From assembly GCA_014896635.1 (NCBI GenBank), contig JADBKA010000047.1:1-25710 (forward strand): 25,710 nt of DNA. The letters run 5' to 3'. The translations under genes were made by a program, and so were the position numbers. The notes under the pieces were generated by a model. The model ran no database searches, was not told where the DNA came from, and worked only from the letters and a program-made list of their open reading frames with translations. Positions 20,252 to 25,710 of the stretch are shown here, in pieces. The stretch comes from Ktedonobacteraceae bacterium. Lineage in GTDB: Bacteria; Chloroflexota; Ktedonobacteria; Ktedonobacterales; Ktedonobacteraceae. Each line of letters begins with the position of its first letter. The stretch's first letter is position 1.

Positions 20252-22933
20252 CTACTTCTCCAGCGTACTCTTCGAGTTGCGCTCACCATCGTAGGTGAGC
20301 AGGATACGCTTGCCGTCATAAACGGTCTCCAGATGCACGGGACGGCCCCAGAGCAAGTAGACATGCTGGAGCGTCTTCTCCGCGTACACCAGGTCGAGTT
20401 CCTGGCCCTCGAAGAGGTGTTTGATGTAGAGTTCGCGGTTGCCGCGATAGTCGCCATTCTCGACAACCAGGTAGGGAAAGCCGAAATTGGTCATACTGGC
20501 AACAATGCTATCACGCACCTTCTGCCAGTTCTTTTCGACGATAACCCATTCATCGCCCTCTTTGCGATAGAGATAGAGATCGAGGTCTTTGATCAGATCG
20601 CCGGTCAGATAGTTGCGCAAGAAGGAGACGTCGTTATCCATTTCGCGCACTTCAAACATCTTCTCCTTGCCTTTCCCTGGCTGCCGGCCCAGTCTCTCTC
20701 GTTCCTCTTGCGTCGGATTATCCCAGCGCCGCTCGATGTCCTCGAAGATCTTGAAGCCGAGATAGTAGGGATTGAGCGAGGTACGTGATGGCGAGAGCAC
20801 ACCTGAGTGCAACTGTGCAAACTCTAGCATCTCGGCATCAGAGAGCACGCCGCGATCCCCCAGCTCGCGCATGATGCGCGAGTGCCAGATGCTGTTGTGA
20901 TGCAGCATGCCATTGGCAACATAGCGATGCGTGCGATCTACTGTGATGTCATACACATCGGCGACATCGCGCTCGATACTCACCACCTCGTCCACCGGGT
21001 CCTCTTTAAGAAACCAGCGATGACTTGCCAGGTACTGCTCCAACTTTTCCCGCTTACAGGCAAGTCCGAAATTGATCTCACGCGCAAACACCCGCGCCGA
21101 TTCGCCCTTGATGCGCACGTTCGGTCCATAGCGACGGGAGAGAATACCATAATTGAGCAGAACGATTTGCAGGGTCTGGGCGATCTCATCGCTATAAGTC
21201 GAGAGGATTACCCCATCCGTGAGCGAGGCACAGCCATCACAATCAAAGTACGCTCGTAAGAACGCACTCACAACAGGTCTGGGCGAGCGCAGAATGATAT
21301 CAGGAATACGCTTCTCCCGTGCTCTGGCTCGCAGATCGATCCCCAGAGATTGCAAGAGGTCGAGCACATTCGCTGAATAGAAGATAACGCGCCAGCGACC
21401 ACCCTTGCCGTTCGCCGTCCGGTCATCCCAGAATAGAGACGCTTCAATTGCAAACAGATTGGTGACAAGCAGCGCATAACGCTTCGCCAACTCAAGATCA
21501 CCGGAGGTAAAGCCGATGGCGTTCTTCGAGACATGGATATTGCCATCACCAACAAGGTAGCCGAGAAACTCGGCAAAAGCTTCAGTGACATGGGTAGGTG
21601 CAACAAGAGGGAAGCGACTCTTATACAGAGGTTTGCCCTCATTTCCAGGAGTGTAGCCTGTCTGCCTGATCGCCGCTTTTATGCGATCTTTAGCATACAA
21701 AGTCTTACCACTCAAGGAGCGATAAACCGTATGCGCGCCTACACCCGCCACCCGTGCCACATCTTCTACCGTCGCACTTACTTTGCGTACAGGTTGCGCG
21801 ATAGAGACGGGATGTTCAGGCCATATATTATCCCCCACACTCAAGGGAATACGCTGGCCGACCTTCACATCTTTCAGCGCGATCCATTGATCGGGTCCAA
21901 TGCTCAGTTTATGCTCTTCCGCACCTTCCAGAACCAGACCACGCCGTGTGCGCAAGCGAATTGTAGGAGCATTGCGACGTACATGCCTGTCAGTAATCCT
22001 GTCCAGTTCGCTATTACCACTCCCTACCGTCACAGCCTCATCTTGCGCCAGCATTTCGTGTAAGGTTCTATATCTTATAAAGCCTTTTTCAGTCAATACA
22101 AGGCTATTTCCCGTAAGGCAGGCCCAGCCCTCGTTCATGATCTTGGTCTGCATCTGTGGCACAAAGTAGAGAAACTCGGTGCGCACGATTTCGAGAATGT
22201 CGCGCTGCCAGGGTTCGAGATGGGGAGCGTGGCGAATCAGGAAGAGCAGGATATCCTTCTCAGGCTTCTCAGGGAACTTCGGCGGCTTACCGGGCAGGCG
22301 GTCGCGCTCCTCTTCGGCTTTCTTCATCCTCTCATCCAGTCCCCAGAGGTCATCGTAAGCGGTACTCACTTCCCTCGGCTTCTCCTCCTCTGGCTCCTTC
22401 TCCTCATCACCACGCAGGAAGAGGTTATAGTCCACATGCTCCTGAATGGAGAGCGCCGCATCGAGGAACCGCTCTACCACGTCCTTGCCATGATCAAACT
22501 CGTATTTCGCAATGCGCTCGGCATTGATGCTCACGCGGTCGATCATACGGCGCGAGGTGTGCTGGAAGTAGGCGTTATTCTTGAAGAAGTCGGTATGGCC
22601 GAAGACATGTGCCGCCACAAAAGTATTTTGCAGCAGGTCGTTCATCTCCATCAGGAAGGCGTAGCTTGGATTGGTATTGACCACCATTTCGTAGATCTTG
22701 CTCAATCCCAAGTCATACTGCATTTTCTGCCTATAGTACGCCTTGCCAAACGTCCAGTGGCTAAAGCGGCCAGGCAGGCTGTACGAGGCGAATTCGTACA
22801 TAATAGATGCAGGGACAAGTTCAAAGTGGGTAGGGAACGGGTCCAGGCCGAACTCGTGGGCTACCTCCCAGGCCGCATCTATAGAATCACGCAGGCGCTC
22901 GATATCGCTGTTACTTGAATCCATCAATGTCAT
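20252..22933 (-). CDS. spoVR: SpoVR family protein interrupted by an intein
   Basis: 893 residues as encoded: 271 residues of N-extein, a 409-residue intein (272-680) and 213 residues of C-extein. The joined exteins make a 484-residue protein, a normal SpoVR length. The N-extein has EFGLDPFPTHFELVPASIMY, FSHWTFGKAYYRQK, NTFVAAHVFGHTDFFKNN and VPQMQTKIMNEGWA. The C-extein resumes with SIWHSRIMREL, then LNPYYLGFKIFEDIERRW and YLTGDLIKDLDLY. SpoVR belongs to the PrkA/YeaH/SpoVR set used in sporulation and starvation stress; its biochemical activity is not firmly known. The RBS AGGAGGG lies seven bases before the ATG. It is the third gene of the minus-strand cluster, 232 bases after yeaH. Confidence 0.95.
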   Translation of the reverse strand: MTLMDSSNSDIERLRDSIDAAWEVAHEFGLDPFPTHFELVPASIMYEFASYSLPGRFSHWTFGKAYYRQKMQYDLGLSKIYEMVVNTNPSYAFLMEMNDLLQNTFVAAHVFGHTDFFKNNAYFQHTSRRMIDRVSINAERIAKYEFDHGKDVVERFLDAALSIQEHVDYNLFLRGDEEKEPEEEKPREVSTAYDDLWGLDERMKKAEEERDRLPGKPPKFPEKPEKDILLFLIRHAPHLEPWQRDILEIVRTEFLYFVPQMQTKIMNEGWACLTGNSLVLTEKGFIRYRTLHEMLAQDEAVTVGSGNSELDRITDRHVRRNAPTIRLRTRRGLVLEGAEEHKLSIGPDQWIALKDVKVGQRIPLSVGDNIWPEHPVSIAQPVRKVSATVEDVARVAGVGAHTVYRSLSGKTLYAKDRIKAAIRQTGYTPGNEGKPLYKSRFPLVAPTHVTEAFAEFLGYLVGDGNIHVSKNAIGFTSGDLELAKRYALLVTNLFAIEASLFWDDRTANGKGGRWRVIFYSANVLDLLQSLGIDLRARAREKRIPDIILRSPRPVVSAFLRAYFDCDGCASLTDGVILSTYSDEIAQTLQIVLLNYGILSRRYGPNVRIKGESARVFAREINFGLACKREKLEQYLASHRWFLKEDPVDEVVSIERDVADVYDITVDRTHRYVANGMLHHNSIWHSRIMRELGDRGVLSDAEMLEFAQLHSGVLSPSRTSLNPYYLGFKIFEDIERRWDNPTQEERERLGRQPGKGKEKMFEVREMDNDVSFLRNYLTGDLIKDLDLYLYRKEGDEWVIVEKNWQKVRDSIVASMTNFGFPYLVVENGDYRGNRELYIKHLFEGQELDLVYAEKTLQHVYLLWGRPVHLETVYDGKRILLTYDGERNSKSTLEK
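20894..22120 (-). mobile_element. SpoVR intein with LAGLIDADG homing endonuclease and LacI-like HTH
   Basis: The 409-residue insert begins with Cys (CLTGNSLVLTEKG, block A) and ends DVYDITVDRTHRYVANGMLH followed by HN (blocks F and G); the first extein residue after it is Ser. Block B reads GAEEHKL, keeping the His but with Ala where Thr is usual. LAGLIDADG motifs FLGYLVGDG (intein 185-193) and FLRAYFDCDG (287-296) keep both acidic residues, so the endonuclease may be active. At intein 114-160, between splicing and endonuclease parts, lies VSATVEDVARVAGVGAHTVY then RSLSGKTL and IRQTGYTPGN, which follows the LacI-family HTH pattern. The insertion splits a highly conserved SpoVR motif, NEGWA/S-x-WH. 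Confidence 0.93.
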
Positions 22934-23165
22934 GACTGCCCTCCTGAAACTACCTTGCGCTCACGCAGGCAAGAGCCTGTATGGATATGTCTTGCCGGTC
23001 CTACCACTGGCAGGACGTTTCTGAGCGAGTTATCAAGCCCTCATGCGCCAGCGCCTTTCAACAAAGCGCCATTGTATGGGACTCAACAAGCAGGGGACAC
23101 TTCCCTGGCAAAGGCCCCCGGTTCTCCATTGACAGGGACGCATATTCCCTGAACTGAACTCCGCG
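22934..23165. other. Intergenic region between yeaH and spoVR
   Basis: No gene is seen. GTCCT/AGGAC and a bulged GCGC-CTTT/AAAGCGC hairpin near 23050-23070 are the only inverted repeats. No convincing promoter was found, so spoVR may be read from upstream. Confidence 0.4.
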
Positions 23166-24308
23166 CTACTTCGCCGGAACGGGATCACGCAACGCGAAAA
23201 ACTTGCGTAGCGCAGGATAGACCTCCTTTTTATCAGAGATCGTGACCGCGATAAACTTCTTATCGGTAATCTTGCTGTACGCCGACATCAGCGTACTGGG
23301 TGAGCGGTAATGGCCCTCGCGGATCTCGCCATAGCCGAAGATGTTGCATAGCTCCATCAATTTATGTACGAGCTGTACACAGCGGTCGTTATCCCAGGGC
23401 AGGTTGTCGCCATCCGAGAAGTGGAAAGGATAGATATTCCAGTCGTTGGGATTGTAGCGTTCCTGGATGATCTGAAGCGCCAGCTCGTAAGCCGATGAAA
23501 CCTGAGTGCCACCACTTTCTCCCCGGTGGAAGAATTCTTCTTCCGTTACCTCTTTCGCCTCCGTATGGTGGCTGACGAAGACAATTTGCACGTTATTGTA
23601 CTTCGTACGCAGGAAGCGCACCATCCAGAAGTAGAAGCTTCGCGCAATATATTTCTCGAATTCCCCCATACTGCCGCTTATATCCATCATGGCAATGACA
23701 ACGGCATTGGATTGATACTTGATGGTTGGCTCCCAGACTTTGAAGCGCAGGTCTTCGCTCTTGATATCTTTGAACTTCGGTTCGCCTTTGGCGGCGTTGC
23801 GCTTCATATTCTCTAGAATAGTGCGCTTTTTATCGAGATTGGTCATGGGGCCTTTCTTGCGCACATCAGTGAAGCGCACGGCCTCGGTCTGAAGTTCCTG
23901 CTGGCGTTTCTGTTCCAGATTCGGCAGGCCGAGATCCTCGAAGATGAGAGTGGACAGCTCTTCCATCGTGATTTCGGCCTCATAGTAGTCGTAGCCGGCA
24001 TCTTTGCCCGCGTCCCCTTTTTTGCCCTTACCGGAACGCGGTTCCTGAGCGATCACATCGCCCACTTTGCTCTTGCCGTTGCCCTGGCCGGCATGCTGCT
24101 GTCGCCCTGGATCGTAGCGGAAGCGGTATTCTTCCAGGGAGCGAATCGGGACCCGCACCACCTTTTTGCCATCGGAAAGAATAATGCTCTCCTCGCTGAC
24201 AATTTCTCCCAGATTCTTTTTGACCGCTTCACGAATCTTTTGCTTATGGCGTTCCTGGTCCATCTGTCCCTTGCGATGCAAGGACCAGTCGTGCTGAGAA
24301 ACAGACAT
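23166..24308 (-). CDS. yeaH: YeaH/YhbH (DUF444) von Willebrand-A-like protein
   Basis: A 380-residue cytoplasmic protein of the family called YeaH in E. coli and YhbH in Bacillus, a partner of the kinase PrkA/YeaG in starvation and sporulation stress. Visible features are the N-terminal RHKQKIREAVKKNLGEIVSE, a Gly/Lys-rich linker (RSGKGKKGDAGKDAG), and a vWA fold with the metal site DISGSMGEFEK and the second motif GESGGTQVSSAYELA. Further family phrases are YNPNDWNIYPFHFSDGDN and FGYGEIREGHYRSPSTLMSA. I chose the ATG at 24308 (MSVSQHDWSLHRKG), with AAGGAG eight bases upstream. The in-frame extension to 24374 reads through a GC-rich repeat and is not real. It lies between prkA and spoVR on the same strand. 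Confidence 0.94.
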   Translation of the reverse strand: MSVSQHDWSLHRKGQMDQERHKQKIREAVKKNLGEIVSEESIILSDGKKVVRVPIRSLEEYRFRYDPGRQQHAGQGNGKSKVGDVIAQEPRSGKGKKGDAGKDAGYDYYEAEITMEELSTLIFEDLGLPNLEQKRQQELQTEAVRFTDVRKKGPMTNLDKKRTILENMKRNAAKGEPKFKDIKSEDLRFKVWEPTIKYQSNAVVIAMMDISGSMGEFEKYIARSFYFWMVRFLRTKYNNVQIVFVSHHTEAKEVTEEEFFHRGESGGTQVSSAYELALQIIQERYNPNDWNIYPFHFSDGDNLPWDNDRCVQLVHKLMELCNIFGYGEIREGHYRSPSTLMSAYSKITDKKFIAVTISDKKEVYPALRKFFALRDPVPAK

Positions 24309-24365
24309 TGTGCATGCTCCTTTTCTTCTTCTCCCTCCTCTTCCAAAGGGGAAAAGGGGGGTTTC

Positions 24366-24433
24366 GGGGGACACCCCCCCGCGACGCGGGGACCCGCCGG
24401 CCCCCGCCAGGGGGCAAAGCCCCCTGGACCCCC
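24366..24433. repeat. GC-rich hairpin element, repeat family copy 3 (with extra hairpin)
   Basis: G5 (24366-24370) pairs with C5 (24429-24433), and the inner stem CCAGGGGGC/GCCCCCTGG (24407-24415, 24419-24427) has an AAA loop. An additional CCCGC/GCGGG hairpin is inserted on the 5' side compared with copies 1 and 2. Located between prkA and yeaH. Confidence 0.8.
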
Positions 24434-24457
24434 TGTTTCCGTTCAGTCTACGCCTCT

Positions 24458-24508
24458 GGGAGGCACCCCCGGCCTCGTCAGGAGGGCGTCAGCCCTCCTG
24501 GGCCTCCC
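24458..24508. repeat. GC-rich hairpin element, repeat family copy 4 (diverged, compensated)
   Basis: Outer stem GGGAGGC/GCCTCCC (24458-24464, 24502-24508) and inner stem CAGGAGGGC/GCCCTCCTG (24479-24487, 24492-24500) with loop GTCA. The same plan as copies 1-3, but with substitutions on both sides of each stem that keep pairing. It lies eight bases from the prkA stop and could terminate or stabilise the prkA mRNA. Confidence 0.75.
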
Positions 24509-24515
24509 CTGTTAT

Positions 24516-25710
24516 TTAGCGGTTCAAGAGGCTGCCGGTGTAGCGGAGAATTTCGTTCGCGCACACGTGACAGTAGCCGTGCTCCGACATCAGACGATCA
24601 ACCACTTCATTGATCTTGCGCAATTGCTCTTTATCAGGTGTGCGGGTGGACGTTGTAATTTTCACCACATCGCGCAGGTCTGCGAACAGTTTCTTCTCGA
24701 TAGCCTCCTTGAGGCGCTCATGGCTGGTATAGTCGAAGGTTTGCCCTTTACGCGCCAGGGACGAGATGCGAATGAGGATCTCCTCGCGGAAAGAACGCTT
24801 GGCGTTCTCAGTTACGCCGATCTGTTCCTCAATAGAGCGCATCAGGTGCTCATCGGGGTCTACTTCCTCATCAGTGATAGGATCGCGCAGTTTGGTCCTG
24901 TTGCAGTAGGCCTCGACGTTATCGAGATAGTTGTTCAGCAGCGTACGTGCATTCTCTTCATACGAATAGACAAAGGCACGCTGCACCTCACGCTTCGCAA
25001 TCTCGTCGTACTCGTGGCGAGCCTCGGCGATAAAGTTCAGATAGCGCTCGCGTTCCTCGCGCGTAATGCTGGTATGCTGATCCAACCCATCACGTAGAGC
25101 ACGCAGAGCGTCTATCGGATTGATACAGGTCACATTCTGTCTGACGAGCGCGTTAGAGAGACGGTTAATCACATAACGCGGCGAGATGCCATCCATCCCC
25201 TCACGCTGAGCTTCCTCCTGCAACTCACGTAGATCTTTCTGCTTGAAGTCTTCCAGTTCCTCGCCATCATAGAGCTTGAGTTTCTTCATCAGGCTCATGC
25301 CGGCCTTCTTTGACGGCTCCAGGCGTGTCAGAACGGCGAAGATGCTGGCGACCTGGAGCGTGTATGGAGCAATGTGGACGTCCTTGAGCGCGCTCTGCTT
25401 GAGCAGCTTCTCGTAGATCTTGACCTCGTCGGAGACGCGCAGGTTATAGGGTACCTTCACCAGGATCATGCGGTCCTGCAACGCCTCTGACTTCTTGTTG
25501 CCGACGAATGCCTGATATTCGTGCTCATTGGTGTGGCTGACGACTACCTCGTCGGCATAGATCATGCTGAAGCGGCCCGTTTTGATGTTCTGCTCCTGGC
25601 TCAGCGTGAGCAGCACGTACAGGAATTTTTCATCGGTCTTCAGTAATTCCACGAACTCCATCAGGCCGCGATTGGCAATATTCAGTTCGCCGTCGAAGCG
25701 ATAGGCGCGA
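24516..25710 (-). CDS. prkA: PrkA-family serine protein kinase, C-terminal part (runs off the right edge)
   Basis: 398 residues are visible; the frame is open to the window edge, so the N-terminal AAA+ part with Walker A is missing. The visible part starts YRFDGELNIANRGLMEFVEL and includes KTDEKFLYVLLTLSQEQNIK, FSMIYADEVVVSHTNEHEY and VKVPYNLRVSDEVKIYEKLL, all typical of PrkA/YeaG, then the helical C-terminal kinase-like domain (DEHLMRSIEEQIGVTENAKR, SFREEILIRIS). It ends CHVCANEILRYTGSLLNR. PrkA phosphorylates proteins in starvation and sporulation and works with YeaH and SpoVR, whose genes follow. An internal Met at 25661 is not the real start. Confidence 0.95.
   Translation of the reverse strand, partial: RAYRFDGELNIANRGLMEFVELLKTDEKFLYVLLTLSQEQNIKTGRFSMIYADEVVVSHTNEHEYQAFVGNKKSEALQDRMILVKVPYNLRVSDEVKIYEKLLKQSALKDVHIAPYTLQVASIFAVLTRLEPSKKAGMSLMKKLKLYDGEELEDFKQKDLRELQEEAQREGMDGISPRYVINRLSNALVRQNVTCINPIDALRALRDGLDQHTSITREERERYLNFIAEARHEYDEIAKREVQRAFVYSYEENARTLLNNYLDNVEAYCNRTKLRDPITDEEVDPDEHLMRSIEEQIGVTENAKRSFREEILIRISSLARKGQTFDYTSHERLKEAIEKKLFADLRDVVKITTSTRTPDKEQLRKINEVVDRLMSEHGYCHVCANEILRYTGSLLNR

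Noticed and set aside
24309..24374. N-terminal extension of YeaH.
   Set aside because: It reads through a GC-rich repeat element and has no RBS; 24308 has AAGGAG.

Overview
The window looks like a chromosomal stretch from a filamentous, spore-forming member of the Chloroflexota, most likely class Ktedonobacteria. This is inferred from gene content: a PrkA/YeaH/SpoVR cluster, a Ser/Thr kinase fused to a baseplate-J-like extracytoplasmic region, a Cfr-type radical SAM remnant, and a mixture of Gram-positive-style Shine-Dalgarno sites with moderate GC. No ribosomal RNA is present to confirm it. I see no tRNA, no CRISPR array, no transposase and no phage structural module.

Left part (1-5300). 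A PRC-barrel/MgtE-N gene runs off the left edge on the minus strand. Three perfect DnaA boxes lie directly upstream of it. About 900 bp follow with no convincing long gene but with an unusual density of inverted repeats and two short ORFs that have good ribosome binding sites. Then come an OmpR-type response regulator and histidine kinase pair, a convergent XRE-regulator/membrane-protein pair (ATGA overlap), and a divergent TetR regulator with a clear promoter and a palindromic operator.

Centre (5400-13100). A 1044-residue membrane-anchored Ser/Thr kinase (minus) faces away from a single-domain response regulator, plsX and ftsH (plus). ftsH ends in a perfect 23-bp hairpin terminator that also serves the convergent hotdog thioesterase gene.

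Right centre (13200-19900). A large membrane protein of unknown function is followed by a degraded Cfr-like rRNA methyltransferase pseudogene that ends at a long inverted-repeat element. A molybdopterin (sulfite-oxidase-fold) oxidoreductase comes next, then an acetate module on the minus strand: a SatP/YaaH transporter followed by an AMP-forming acetyl-CoA synthetase. Between the last two lies a strongly structured leader with mutually exclusive pairings.

Right end (20250-25710). The minus-strand stress/sporulation cluster prkA - yeaH/yhbH - spoVR. The spoVR gene is interrupted by a 409-residue intein with a LAGLIDADG endonuclease. Between the splicing domain and the endonuclease, the intein carries what reads as a LacI-type helix-turn-helix. 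This is the most unusual single object in the window.

A second theme is a family of GC-rich intergenic hairpin elements (four copies near 15851, 16786, 24366 and 24458). Compensatory base changes between copies indicate that the folded structure is what is conserved.
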